Of a DNA stretch of 64,000 nt, positions 1 to 11,681 are shown one piece after another. How positions within the stretch are numbered: position 1 is the stretch's first letter; the number at the start of each line of letters is the position of its first letter. Source of the stretch: Eleginops maclovinus (taxonomy: Eukaryota > Chordata > Actinopteri > Perciformes > Eleginopidae); the NCBI RefSeq assembly GCF_036324505.1, contig NC_086370.1, positions 2,929,953 through 2,993,952 of the forward strand, given 5' to 3'. Under the pieces are notes generated by a model that saw nothing but the letters and a program-made list of their open reading frames with translations, made no database searches and had not been told where the DNA came from. Position numbers and translations under genes: made by a program.

Positions 1-130
1 TTGACCTCCTACTTTTACACCATCTCGTTGCTGCCGGTGATCAGGCCGATGAGGGTCTTCTCTGGGGCTGAGGAGAGGGCTTAGCACACAGCCCCGAGGG
101 GCTCCAATGTTGAGGATAGGGCAAAGGTAT
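1..130 (-). mobile_element. LINE reverse-transcriptase scrap
   Basis: Read on the minus strand, this piece encodes a short stretch like the GAP-x-GCVLSPLL motif of fish L2/Rex-type LINE reverse transcriptases. The similarity is lost within about 40 codons. It is cut by the window edge and lies opposite in orientation to the next LINE scrap, so the two are separate or rearranged. The family call rests on one motif. Confidence 0.35.
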
Positions 131-454
131 AACTTCAATACTGCTGAGGAGTATATTGTCTCTGTAGTTTTTTTAATTATTATTTCAGGATCGTGAGCAA
201 AATCACATGATTATCAAAGTTCTAGCAACATCTGTGTTTCTGTGGAAGTAAGTGATGCCATCTAGGCAGATCCAGGTACAGTTTGTAGTGTGACATTGTA
301 GGCTCCAAAAATTGGTTAAACTCTGGCACTAACTATTTTCCCTACCAACACCAAAAGCTAACTGCAGAGGTTGGGGCAGGATTTCTGTGCGCGACAGTGG
401 ATTGAGCAAGTACAACTAAAAGTGGATAGGTCAAGATAGCCGGTTCACAATGTA

Positions 455-805
455 CCCATAACTCAGTTCAGCTCCTTTAAATACCTTGGTGTTCACACTG
501 TGCACTGAGCTGGAGGGTCCATGTCTCTGCTCCAGATTTCAACAGCAGATATACAGTAATTTTTTTTTAACTTATGGCCTACGGAGTAGAGCAGAACTTG
601 TGCTCTGTTTTATGATGCAGTGTTAGAGAACATCATAGGGTATGGTATCAGAGCCTGGTGTGGCAACTTGAAAGATCAAAGATTGCTCGCCTGGTACAGA
701 CTGCAGTGAAAAGTTATGAATGTTAAAAAAAATCCATCCCTCCAAAAAGTCTATGAACAGTCCATCATTAGACAGGCACAAAGCATCATGTCTGATCCCC
801 TGATC
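455..805 (+). mobile_element. LINE ORF2 C-terminal remnant
   Basis: Three segments in order on the plus strand resemble the end of L2/Rex-type LINE polyproteins. They are SFKYLGVH (about 468-495), ENIIGYGIRAWCGNL (about 627-671) and SLQKVYEQSIIRQAQSI (about 738-790). Frameshifts and stops between them show it is dead. It is a 5'-truncated or decayed copy with no known function here. Confidence 0.5.
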
Positions 806-972
806 TTCTGGATTTTGAGTCCCCAAACCAGGCTAAACTATTAGAAACACTGCTTCCTGTCTATGTCCATTAAAATTCTCAACACTAAAATGTAATTTAT
901 GTCGGCCAGGACTCAGTAGGTGTGTCTGTGGTTATGTGTAGGTGCTTTTGGTGCATATGTGCATATACCGTA

Positions 973-1560
973 TGTGCTGCCTTCAGGCAGATATAAAACA
1001 TTTTGGGACTTTTATTTAATGTGAAATTCATTTAGCAGGAATACTTTTATTTTGACATAACGTCACTGTGTTAGAAACAGAAAGTAGTTAGGAAGTTAGT
1101 TGGAGCAAGGTTAGCTAATGTTAACATGCTGTGAAAGGGCTCCTTCTCATTTGCCCCAGCAGAGGCATCACTTGTATGTATTCCTTTCTTAATGTTGTTA
1201 ACTTTGTTGTAATTTATAATTTCATAGTTTATGTCGAATTCATGTTGTTAAAAAGCAGTTATAAAAGTAAATGGTTTAAAAACGATTTTTTGAAGATGAT
1301 AGCTAAATGTTAGCTACAGGTCAGTTTAGGCACTGCAGTCAACAGTGAATGTCAAGGTCATTAGCTTAGCTTGTCTAAGTTGATGTATGTTAACTTTCCA
1401 ACCAAGTAGAACCTAATTATATTTCTCATTGTTTTATTTTTAGTTTCACTTTCCTGACTTTGTGAGTTTGTGAAGAATTTCAATAAAGACTGCATCACGG
1501 ATAAAGGAAAGTTTAGCTCACTGTCTAGCTGGGTTCCCACACCTTAGTGAGGACAGTACA
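973..1560 (+). repeat. 5' LTR of BEL/Pao element
   Basis: This 588-bp copy starts TG and ends CA. TATAAA at 992-997 may serve as the promoter and AATAAA at 1482-1487 as the polyadenylation signal. It matches the 3' LTR almost base for base, apart from a few substitutions and indels. The largest difference is a 15-bp block after CTTCTC (near 1148) that is present only in the 3' LTR. Confidence 0.93.
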
Positions 1561-1627
1561 GTGAAAAAGTGTGATTCAGCTGGAACGCAACATCTCAAGT
1601 AGCAAAAAGGAAAATCTAACAAGGAAA

Positions 1628-3345
1628 ATGGCAGAAAGAATGAGTGAGAAGGCTGAGAATGTATCACACAAGTCAAGGACCTCTCGCTTATCTTCATCCG
1701 GCGCCGCAGTCAAGGCGCGCGCAGCAGCACAAGCTGCAAAGGTACGGGCTGAGTTTGCAGTGAAAGAAGCAAGGCTTAAAGTTGAAAAGGCTGAAAAAGA
1801 GGCAGAGCTACAGTTGGGAAAGGCAAAGCTGGAAGCTGAATTAAGCACACTTGAACAACAAAAAGAGGCAGCCGCAGCTGAAGCACAAGCTGAAGCATTA
1901 GAAGTTGCTGAATATCAAGAGAATTCAGTTAAGTCTGGTTCATCTTCACATGAGGTCCTCCAAGAAGAAATTGTAACACGCACAAAAGAGTATGTTGCAG
2001 CACAAACTGAACTGCACCGAGCAAGCATTCCAGTGTCCCACCCTGACCCAGCACATGATGCAGCAATGTCTGAAGAGAGTTACATTACATGGCATCCTTT
2101 GTCAGCGATAGGCCCGAACGAGGATGATGTACACGAACAGGGCGAGGCCCCTAGCAGACCACCTGGCCACAGCAAGCCATTGAGTCAGAGTGCGCCTCAT
2201 ACTGGAAACCAAACAATTCCAAATCAAGATAGTGGACGCCCCGAAGTGCCCAAGAAAGCGCATTTCCCTCAGAAACCAGCACTTAACGCAATGACGCCGC
2301 CATATTTTCCCAGTTATGTCCCACCAACCTCACGCGTGGCACCTGAAACAGAACACCTGGCACGCTACCTGGCTCGCCGCGATCTAGTGAGTACCAGCCT
2401 CTACCAATTCGATGACAAACCCGAAAATTACATGGCGTGGCAGTCATCATTCGATAATGCCACTGCAGGCCTGGGGCTCACATACACTGAATCATTGGAT
2501 CTGCTCATTAAGTGGCTTGGGCCAGAGTCTGTCAAGCACATTAAACGCATACACTCTGTGCATGTAAGGCACCCAGATGTAGCACTACAAAAGGCCTGGG
2601 AGCGCCTCCAGCAATGTTATGCTGCACCTGAAGTCATGGAGAAGTCTCTAAGTCTCTGTTTAAACGACTGGACGAATTCCCAAAAATATCTACAAAAGAT
2701 TACGAGAAACTGAGAGACCTAGGTGATCTCCTAATGGAACTGCAAGGTGCTAGAGAAGAAGGTTACCTCACAGGACTGGCATACTTGGATACAGCCAGGT
2801 GAATAGGGCCCATCGTTGAAAAACTCCCCTATGGGCTTCAGGAGAAATGGCTCGCAATTGGATCAAAGTTTAAAGAAAAGAACAAAGGCTATTTCCCTCC
2901 ATTTGATGTCTTTTCTGATTTCATCTGTCACGAAGCACGAAGAAGGAACGATCCCAGCTTCGTCCTACCATCTAGCAACAGCACCAGCTGGAAATCAGAC
3001 AAAACAACTTCACGCAACTTTGGAAGCAAGATATCCGTTCAGAAGACAGGGGTTTCTTCAGGTAAAGATCCGCCTACAGATATACCTGAGAAAAAAGCCG
3101 AAGGGCCAGAGAAAAATTGCCCCAAACACAACAAACCACACGCGCTGTGGAAATGCAGAACATTCAGAGGAAAGCTGCTTGAGGAGAGGAAGAGCATTCT
3201 CAAAGACAATGGGATGTGTTTCAAATGCTGCATGTCCTCTAGTCATCTCGCTAGAGACTGTAAGACAATTCTGAAGTGCGCAGAGTGTGGCAGTGACCGT
3301 CACCATGCCGCCATGCACCCAGGTCCTCCACCTCAAGCTGCGAAA
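1628..3345 (+). pseudogene. BEL/Pao gag region, broken
   Basis: The frame is open from 1571, but the first ATG is at 1628, which I take as the likely start. The N-terminal part (about 1690-1930) is rich in Ala, Glu and Lys and looks coiled-coil. A capsid-like region follows (about 2360-2640). Near 2650 a short insertion shifts the frame; the continuation lies in another frame and meets a TGA at 2800-2802. That frame then runs on to a zinc knuckle (C-x2-C-x5-H-x4-C, about 3217-3261) and a second Cys/His cluster (about 3277-3318). Gag proteins of this group package element RNA. At least one frameshift and one stop make this copy defective. Confidence 0.85.
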
Positions 3346-5696
3346 TGGCCTCGTCCGGCACCAGACAATGGCGGGGAGGAAGACGTACCAACTGGTGACA
3401 GCACAGTCATCAGTTCCAGCTGCACTCAGGTTTGTGGTCCAGGCCGAACAGCAAGATCCTGCTCAAAGATCTGTCTAGTTCGAGTATATCCCCAAGGTCA
3501 ACGTGAGAAAGCAACTAACATGTACGTAATTCTGGACGACCAAAGTAATCGTTCATTGGTCAGATCCGACTTCTTTGAACTTTTCCACATCAAAGGCCAG
3601 TCTTTCCCTTACTCACTGAAGACCTGTGCAGGGCTGGTGGAGACGTCGGGCCGGAAGGCTGAAGGGTTCCAAGTCGAATCTCTGGATGGGCAAACCAAGC
3701 TACCACTTCCGCCTCTAATTGAGTGTAATGAAATACTCAATGATCGCTCTGAAATACCGACACCCGATGCAGCCCGCCACCATCCACACCTCAAGAGCGT
3801 AGCACCATACATACCTGAGCTTGACCACAAAGCGGAAATACTCATCCTGCTTGGCAGAGATCTCGTCAGAGTCCATAAAGTCCGGCAGCAAGTGAGCGGA
3901 CCTCCAGACGCTCCTTTCGCACAAAAATTGGAACTAGGATGGGTGCTTGTCGGGGATGTGTGTTTAGGCAGTGCAAATAGACCAGTCGTGGGGACATTCA
4001 AGACAAATGTGCTGGAGAATGGCCGTCCCTCTCTCCTCACACCCTGTAAAAGCTCCATAAAGCTGACTCAGACCGTGTCTCATGTCGGGGAGCAGAACAG
4101 TAAGTCCACAAAACCATCACTGGACGCCCTTGGACAGAAAGTGTTCAACGAGACCGAGTATGACAACAGACCTGCCCCGTCCATCGAGGACACAATCTTC
4201 CTGGAGATCATGGACCGAGAAGTCTACAGAGACAAGTCAAACAACTGGGTCGCTCCGTTACCTTTTAGGGTCCCTCGACAGCGTTTATCCAACAACCGCG
4301 AACAAGTATACCCTCGCTTCGCTGCGCTGGAGAAGACACTACGAAGGAAACCGGAGATGAAAGACCAGTTTCTGGAATTCATGAAGAAAATATTTGAAAA
4401 GAAACACGCAGAAGTGGCTCCGCCACTAGAAGACAAGGAAGAGTGTTGGTATCTGCCAACCTTCGGAGTCTACCACCCACAAAAGCCTGGGAACATTCGC
4501 GTGGTCTTTGATTCAAGCGCCAAGTATTCAGGAACATCTCTGAACGACGTTCTTCTCACAGGACCGGACCTCAATAACTCACTCATTGGGGTGCTGATCC
4601 GCTTTCGGAAGGAACAGGTTGCAGTGATCGCCGACATACAGCAGATGTTCCACTGCTTCCTTGTTCGTAGCGACCATAGGAACTATCTGCGGTTCTTGTG
4701 GTACAGGGACAATGACATGTCCAAGGACATCATCGACTATAGGATGAGGGTCCATGTTTTCGGCAACAGTCCGTCCCCATCTGTGGCCATCTACGGTCTC
4801 AGGAGGGCCATCCAAGAAGGTGCGCACAGACACGGAGCAGACACAGCCCAGTTCGTGGAACATCATTTCTACGTTGATGACGGGCTCATTACTGCGTAGA
4901 ACACAGGCGTCCCTCAGTGAATCAAACCTGAGGCTGCACAAGTTCGCTTCAAACAGCGACGTCGTCCTGCAAGCCTTCGCTCCAGAAGACAGGGCAGTCG
5001 TGAAGGACCTTGACTTCAGCGGCGAAGCTACGTCTGTGCAACGCAGCTTGGGACTCAGTCAGAACACCTCAGTCCAGCAGTTCTTGAGCCAGCGAGGATG
5101 TTCATGGGTGTTCAACCCACCTCACTCATCCCACATGGGAGGATCATGGGAACGTTTAATAGGCCTCTCAAGAAGGATCCTGGATGCCATCCTGCTGCAG
5201 GAGAATGTCCAGCTCACCCACGACATCTTAAACACTCTCATGGCAGAGGTAGTTGCAATACGCCAGACCCCTCGTTCCAGTCTCTACTGATCCAGAGTCA
5301 CCCTTCGTGCTGTCCCCTGCTATGATTCTCACCCAGAAGGTGGGAGTTCCGCCACCACACGGGGACTTCACGGGAAAGGATCTTCTCAGCAGGCAATGGA
5401 GACAGGTGCAAGCCCTTGCAGATTGTTTCTGGCGTCGCTGGCGGCAGGAGTAGCTTCCCACTCTGCAACCCCGGCGGAAGTGGAGGGAGACACGACGGGA
5501 TGTGAGGGAAGGGGACATTGTGCTCCTGAAGGACAGTCAAGTCGCACGCAATGAGTGGCCCATGGCAAGGATTACAGCGGTCGTCCCTGGCAGGGACGGC
5601 AGAGTAAGGAAGGTCGAGCTGAAGACAGCAGGCAAAGAAACCAAGCTGTTCCAAAGGCCGGCGTCAGAATTAGTTCTTCTGCTGCCGAAAGACTGA
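3346..5696 (+). pseudogene. BEL/Pao pol region with internal deletion
   Basis: An aspartic-protease-like segment contains ILDDQSNRSL near 3520-3560. Reverse transcriptase follows, with LPTFGVYHPQKPGNIRVVFD (about 4456-4515) and the catalytic YVDD box at about 4870-4881. A TAG at 4897-4899 stops the frame. After a further frame change the text passes abruptly, near 5063-5070, from a post-RT segment into the end of the integrase (NPPHSSHMGGSW, about 5117-5152). The RNase H domain and the integrase zinc and catalytic core are therefore gone. The 5250-5696 part resembles the DUF5641 tail, again interrupted by a stop. There is no complete enzyme for integration. Confidence 0.85.
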
Positions 5697-5753
5697 AACT
5701 TTAGGCCAGTGACATTTATTGGTTAATAGTGACCTTTAAGGTCAGACGGGGAG

Positions 5754-6358
5754 TGTGCTGCCTTCAGGCAGATATAAAACATTTTGGGACTTTTATTTAA
5801 TGTGAAATTCATTTAGCAGGAATACTTTTATTTTGACATAACGTCACAGTGTTAGAAACAGGAAGTAGGGAGTTGGAAGTTAGTTGGAGCAAGGTTAGCT
5901 AATGTTAACATGCTGTGAAAGGGCTCCTTCTCACGAAACGCGGACTCATTTGCCCCAGCAGAGGCATCACTTGTATGTATTCCTTTCTTAATGTTGTTAA
6001 CTTTGTTGTAATTTATAATTTCATAGTTTATGTCGAATTCATGTTGTTAAAAAGCAGTTATAAAAGTAAATGGTTTAAAAACGATTTTTTGAAGATGATA
6101 GCTAAATGTTAGCTACAGGTCAGTTTAGGCACTGCAGTCAACAGTGAATGTCAAGGTCATTAGCTTAGCTTGTCTAGTTGATTTATGTTAACTTTCCAAC
6201 CAAGTAGAACCTAATTATATTTCTCATTGTTTTATTTTTAGTTTCACTTTCCTGACTTTGTGATTTTGTGAAGAATTTCAATAAAGACTGCATCACGGAT
6301 AAAGGAAAGTTTAGCTCACTGTCTAGCTGGGTTCCCACACCTTAGTGAGGACAGTACA
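5754..6358 (+). repeat. 3' LTR of BEL/Pao element
   Basis: This 605-bp direct repeat of 973-1560 has TATAAA at 5773-5778 and AATAAA at 6280-6285. It is followed directly by the CCGTA target duplication. It is 17 bp longer than the 5' LTR, mostly because of the 15-bp block after CTTCTC near 5930. Confidence 0.93.
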
Positions 6359-6363
6359 CCGTA

Positions 6364-7200
6364 TGTATACTGTATGTACAAGTACATGTATATGTACAAG
6401 TCATGTGTTAATAAGGTAATGTATTTTATTGTGTATTATGTAGTAAGTAGGATTTTTATCTTTTGTGGAGCTGCCGGACAGAGTCCAGAACAAATTTCCT
6501 TGCAGGGACAATCAATTATATTGCATCATATCGTATAGATATATAGCGCCAAGATCGAAAGGTGGCTAGAATGCTAGAACAGGAGTCGTCTGTGGACAAA
6601 CAGGGCTCCAGGTAATAACCTCCTGAACAATTAAAAATGTAAACACATTTCCCATGATCCCACACTGCTTCTTTAAATCACTAAACTTAGTCTTGTGTTA
6701 TTGCTTTACTTTGAAAAGTATCAGTTTGTATCACCTTTTTTCATTGAACAGATGCACTTTGTTCAGAATATAAACTCATCTTTTGACATCCACTATAGGC
6801 CAATCACAACAAAGAAACAAGAAAAAGTCTAACGGAAATGCAAAATGCAAAAAACATGAATAAATATTTATTTTTAAAAAGGTAAAACAAATGTAAGCAA
6901 TTATTTAAGGTTAGTTATCTGATAACAGAGCAGTGGCTCATACAGTTAATATTTTGTCATGGGTCAAACCAAACCGAGGGATGACTTCACACATTTACAT
7001 TCATACAAGCTTACATACACCTGTTCATACTGTATACTTACTTGTAGATATGTGCACTGAGAAGTTGTGACATGTGCATCCTTATGGTTAGCAGGTCAGC
7101 ATAACTCTCCACCACACCAGTCAGTGAAATGCATTTGAAAGATACCGTTAAGACTTTATTATTTCACCATTTGCTGCACGGCATTTCCACTAAATATGTA
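6364..7200. other. AT-rich spacer, nothing recognised
   Basis: I see no exon-like reading frame with splice sites, no RNA gene and no clear repeat structure here. The sequence is AT-rich, with scattered short TA and CATA runs. Confidence 0.5.
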
Positions 7201-7730
7201 TTAAAGGTGGAAAGCTGTATTTACCTTTGCAGAGTTGAATAAGGAGAGTTCGGTACATTGAGCTGACATACTGTGAACCTCAAACACCATTGTTTCCTCC
7301 TTCACGTGAAAATCATGAATATGCATATCACAGCGGTAAAACGAGGGAATTACAACAATCCCTGTGTGTTACGTCACACACGGTAGTCCAGCCCCAACAT
7401 TTGCATACACCAGCTGCTGGAAACACTAAGGCTAACACTTACCACTCCATAACGTTGCTCTCCAATCTCCGACCAACTGGCTCAGGCAGCCATGGATCGC
7501 TCCTTGTAAACCAGCCAATCAGAGCAGAGCTCGTCATAATTATTTAAATGAGCCCCCAATAAGGCAAGTCAGCTTGTTTCATTCTAGGACCAAATCATAG
7601 AGTTATATTTGGGCCTGTAAAGCCGCATCTGGACATTTTTTGGATCAACCAAAGTTATATAGCTACCTTCTTTGTAGACATCAGAGAACAATTCAAAATA
7701 CCAGATAGATGCTTTGTATGGCACCTTTAA
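7201..7730. mobile_element. TTAA-flanked non-autonomous element
   Basis: The left end reads TTAAAGGTGGAAAG, and the right end, reverse complemented, reads TTAAAGGTGCCATAC. Both ends carry a TTAA, as in piggyBac- or Kolobok-type target duplication. The inside has CCAATCAGAGC-like motifs common in fish TTAA MITEs and no convincing reading frame. The superfamily is inferred only from the TTAA and the short inverted ends. Confidence 0.55.
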
Positions 7731-8030
7731 AGTTGGGTTCAGACAAGGCCCAAATTAATAACGCTAAATTCCAGTTACCGCACAGTAACTGTTATTCAGT
7801 CCCTTGTCGAAAATGTGTGAGAGACAATAAAAGTTGGAGTTCAATTATTTTTGTCCAGCCAGGCGGCAGGATGTGCAGTCAGTGTTTTTGTTTAGGCAGA
7901 CATTTTTAGAAGCCCAGAGAGACAAAACAATGTGTACAACGTCATTAGAGGGGAATATGGGATGGGTTGACCCTCTCACACAAACACAGGGCAACAATGT
8001 AGCACACACACACACACACGCACACGCACA

Positions 8031-8076
<46 letters not shown>

Positions 8077-9900
8077 ACCACCATACATGTTGGGAAGTAA
8101 CTACAGAAATATCGTATCAGCTAAATTTTGGCAAATAACCCCCACATACATTAGTTCCCTGGACCTTTGCCTCACACAGTTATCATTAATGTTGGTGGAT
8201 TTAAAACAGGAAGACACAAACACGAACGTGCGCACAGGCATATTGTGATACATTTCCTGCTCTGGTCTTTTCCACTTTACCTTGTGTGGTCTCTATATTT
8301 AGCTCAGTCCAGGGAAACCAACCAACACAGGCAGGAAAACTAAGTTGGGAAAGAATTGAAGGAAGTCTAGTGGTCATTTAGACAAACAAGTCAGACACTG
8401 GGATCAGTGCTGGCTGAACACACAGCAGTCCTCTACATGGCAGAGACAGACAAAGGGCTGTAGGATGATAGAGGGCCATCTGAAGAAGGAGTTAGCAAAT
8501 CGGAGAGCTATGCTGGGCTCAGTGGCAGCCTTTTGGATCAAGCTGGATTTGTGTTTTGAAGTGGATTTGAACAGACAAAAGGTGGACCTCTTCAGGAACA
8601 TGTTTAAGAGAAGGATCCATGTGCTCTGCTGCTAGATCTTGGCTGTTGGAAGTCTCAGATGAGGTAAGGTGCTGCATAGCTGTCTCAGCTTTTGAATAGA
8701 AACCTGCTTCAACTTTTAAAAACAATGGCCTCATAGCGACAATCTTAATTACTTTGGACAATTTGACCTAAAATATATGTCAATTATAACCTAAATGGGA
8801 GTTTTATTGTACTCTTTTAGTATTTTGTGACCATGTTGTGCTGTTGTGGATATACAATGATCACGTACAGACTGTTACTCTCCCATCTGTGAACTATTCG
8901 GCAGGATAGCTGTTTTGATCAGCACTTACTGTTTGAGTCTTGGGCATCCTTGGTACAGTATTTCCAACTTGCTGTATACATGGCATTAAGTACAGATTAT
9001 TGTATGACAGCAAAAGGAACAATGGAGGGAATTCACATGACTGATCCAATGGGCAGGACATTAGGTGTCACATACAATTACATAATGTTTTTTATAATAA
9101 TTTATTCATAATATTACCAGTTTATAAAAAAGGTATAACATCTGAATAATAGATATTTCTAAATAAACACAGAGCATTATGCCTTTACATCATTGGTTAG
9201 ACAAACATGAGAGCATGACAAGACTTTGTTGGTACAACATGCATGTGAGTTAGACAGGACTCTGATCTTTAAACATATTGTTGCAGTAAAAACATATATA
9301 TGTAATTTTGGATAGCTGTCTTTCAGCATTAAGCGTTGTGTTTAAACTGTTAATCATTTTAATTTGGTAAGTAAACATAACAAAATAAACGGCAAGTACA
9401 GTACACGTGCAGTTTCTGTGTAGTTTAGTTAGCTAGCAGGGAGGTAGCATCTATTAATAACATCATATACAGTATGTAGAGACATGTAACTGCAAACACA
9501 ATTCATCTTGTAATGTGCCTTTATCCACTCCTCTGTGAGTACTATATGTCCACTATGGAAATGGAACACAGCCAGGGTTTAGACCGTGTATGGTCAGTGT
9601 GGTCTTTTGTGGCTGAATTGTTGCACTACTGAAATGTCCTTGATCTGCAATTTCTCTAGTGGTCCCAGAAATAGTTGCTCTGAGTGAACTGAAGTAACAT
9701 ATTGACATGAAAAGTGGAATTGTATCAGTAAGCAGAACATTTGACTTTCAGTCGGTTACAAACAACTAAGGCTAGGTGTTATTGGCCAATTTTTGTCCCA
9801 TCCAGACTTCCTGTGGAAGCTTGTCTAATCTTTCTCTCTTTCCTATGCCCTCTCCTCTCTGCTCCCTCACCTGTACACTTTCCTTGCTTTCTCCTATCAA
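7731..9900. other. Spacer with one microsatellite
   Basis: No gene can be supported here. The (CA)n at 8003-8072 is the only clear repeat. A stretch at about 8335-8662 ends in CAGATGAG followed by GTAAGG and could be a non-coding exon, but it has no open frame and no second line of evidence. Confidence 0.4.
8003..8072. repeat. (CA)n microsatellite
   Basis: About 70 bp of CA dinucleotides, interrupted by CGCACACGCACACTC in the left third. The reading frames across it are artefacts. Confidence 0.95.
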
Positions 9901-9907
9901 TGGAACA

Positions 9908-10103
9908 GGGCTCTGGTGGCGTAGTCCACAGGGACTTGGCTTGGGAATCAGAAGGTCAACGGTTTAAGTCCCTGAAAGACCAAGGTGTCCCTGAGAAAGG
10001 CACCTGAGCAATGCCCACTGCTCTGAACACTAGGATGGGTCAAATGCAGAATGTACATTTCCCCCCAGTGGGACCATTACGGGTTCCTTCTTCTTTTTAA
10101 TAG
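9908..10103 (+). mobile_element. tRNA-derived SINE
   Basis: An A-box-like stretch (TGGCGTAGTCCACAGGG, about 9918) is followed by a B-box-like stretch (GGTCAACGGTTTAAGTCCC, about 9954). A body then resembles the common fish form 'gagaaaggcacctgagcaatgcc ... gggtcaaatgcagaa', ending in a T-rich tail. This is the layout of a tRNA-headed SINE. Transcription by RNA polymerase III is expected for the class but not shown here. Confidence 0.7.
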
Positions 10104-10984
10104 AAGTCTATCCAAACCATAGAATTGAGGAATCAAACATCAAAGAATCAAAAAAGTTATGTAACTTAAGTAAGGGTAAGTAAGTAGTAAGACTAATTAT
10201 TTTAGTTTAAGCATGTATTAGTGGAGTTTATAAATGTCACCATTATGCTTTGAGGGGGACAAGTGAATGTAAAACATTTCAAAATCCATTGGTAATGGAG
10301 ACCTGAAATAAATGTGAACACGTGTATGTATTTACTGGGTGTAAATGGCTGTCTTTGGTGCTTCTTTAGCATCATTAAACTAAAAGAAACAGAAACATTG
10401 GTTGTTGATTCACTTCATATACATAAGCTGTGTGCTCCAGTAACACTAGTGATTTGTTGAGTAACATGTCCTCATCCAACTGACTATCAAGTGCCTCTGT
10501 AAAGGGCATTGAAAGGGTACAGTATACACCACACTATAATTATAATATGCACATGAATATGTCAAATCTGACTAACATTAGATGTTAGCAAAAAGCATCT
10601 TAGTGATTCCATGCTCAGTTTATTACGGTAACATATTATTATGACAACAGTTTTCGAAGTCTGTTCAAAAATCTTGTCCATACCAAGAAAAAAAACCTGG
10701 CATTTATTTACGGGTTTGCGTGCATGTTTGTGTGTATCACAGCGACCTGCTGATGACACAGCAGACACACTTAACTGTCCCTGACTCCATTTTACCAACT
10801 GTCACTCCTGCATAAGAATAACATCAATTTGAATGTCACACACATACAATTCTTTTCTTTTAAACGTTTGGTTTTATGGCCTACTGCTTGTTGGAAAACT
10901 GATGGTGGCCGTCAGTTGCAAACTCATTAGAATGGTCCCAAACATTTCCAGCCCATGCAGCATTTAGAAAATATTAACCACTTT
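10104..10984. other. AT-rich spacer
   Basis: I found no reading frame with splice signals, no RNA gene and no clear repeat. The 78-codon minus-strand frame at 10562-10798 has no family features and looks like chance. Confidence 0.45.
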
Positions 10985-11515
10985 GAGGAAACATGCACAA
11001 CCTTACTAAAGGCGCTGTATAAGCAAAACGCTGAAAATACAAAATGCTGCAAATAGAAAACGATGCCTGAAGCTCAAGATCCAATGGAAACTGTTTTCAG
11101 AGGTTCGTAGTGGGACTAGAGCACTTGTTGATGTTCAGGGACTGTAAAGTTTGCAAATCATCACTGAAAATAAAAAATATACGTTTTATTGGCTTATTTT
11201 GACAATGTGATCAAATTGTTCCTTCAGATATTACTGCAGATCTGCTGTAAGCCAGATACTGCAGCTAACAAAGCCAACCTAGTCATTTCAAATATACTAT
11301 TACACTTACAGTTGTAATAACAGACCAACTCTGCCAACAGAGACAGTGGGCCAACTGTATAATCCCCGAACATCAGTAAGCCATCCGGTCCCAGCTGTGT
11401 GCATCACTTTTTAGGGTCCTCTAGAAACAGTTTCCGTTGGGTTTTGAGTTTATTGCAGCGCTTTTGATTTGCAGCGTTTCCCTTATGCAGACCTTTTATT
11501 AAGTGCTGCACATGA
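10985..11515. mobile_element. MITE with long inverted ends
   Basis: The left arm (about 10993-11105) and the reverse complement of the right arm (about 11410-11510) align over roughly 100 bp. Shared blocks are the TAAGCAAAACGCTG-like, ATGCTGCAAAT-like and CAATGGAAACTGTTT-like segments. The middle carries AGATCTGCTGTAAGC and CTAGTCATTT, which recur at about 27660-27722, so this family has at least two copies in the window. The long arms and internal GCTGCAAA motifs are typical of fish hAT-type MITEs, but I cannot define the target duplication. Confidence 0.65.
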
Positions 11516-11681
11516 TTGGTCAAGCCGGTTAATGTTTTCTAAATTCTGCATGTGTTGTTAAGTTGTGATTATGTTACTAATTTGCATGAGTTGTGTTTTG
11601 GCCCATTTGGGTTTTTATATTTGCATCGTTCTGAAGTGCGATTGCACCTGTTGGCCACCATACAAACAGAGCGAGAAGATT

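Larger units (their letters stand above)
973..6358 (+). mobile_element. BEL/Pao LTR retrotransposon, internally deleted
   Basis: Two direct LTRs (973-1560 and 5754-6358) flank a damaged gag-pol region. Both LTRs start TGTGCTGCC and end GTACA. The host bases CCGTA are present just outside both ends (968-972 and 6359-6363), a 5-bp target-site duplication as expected for BEL/Pao. A purine-rich stretch (ACGGGGAG, 5746-5753) directly precedes the 3' LTR and fits a polypurine tract. I could not fix a primer-binding site after 1560. The internal order is gag with zinc knuckles, protease, reverse transcriptase, integrase C-terminal part, then the DUF5641-like tail typical of the Pao group. RNase H and the integrase core are missing. 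The intact duplication and very similar LTRs suggest a fairly recent insertion, but this copy cannot encode its own machinery. Confidence 0.92.

Noticed and set aside
1131..1313. 60-codon frame repeated at 5915-6112
   Set aside because: Both copies are within the LTRs and result from the LTR duplication; LTRs of this type are not expected to encode protein.
8335..8662. Possible exon ending in CAGATGAG|GTAAGG
   Set aside because: One donor-like site alone is weak evidence. No open frame, acceptor support or family match was found.
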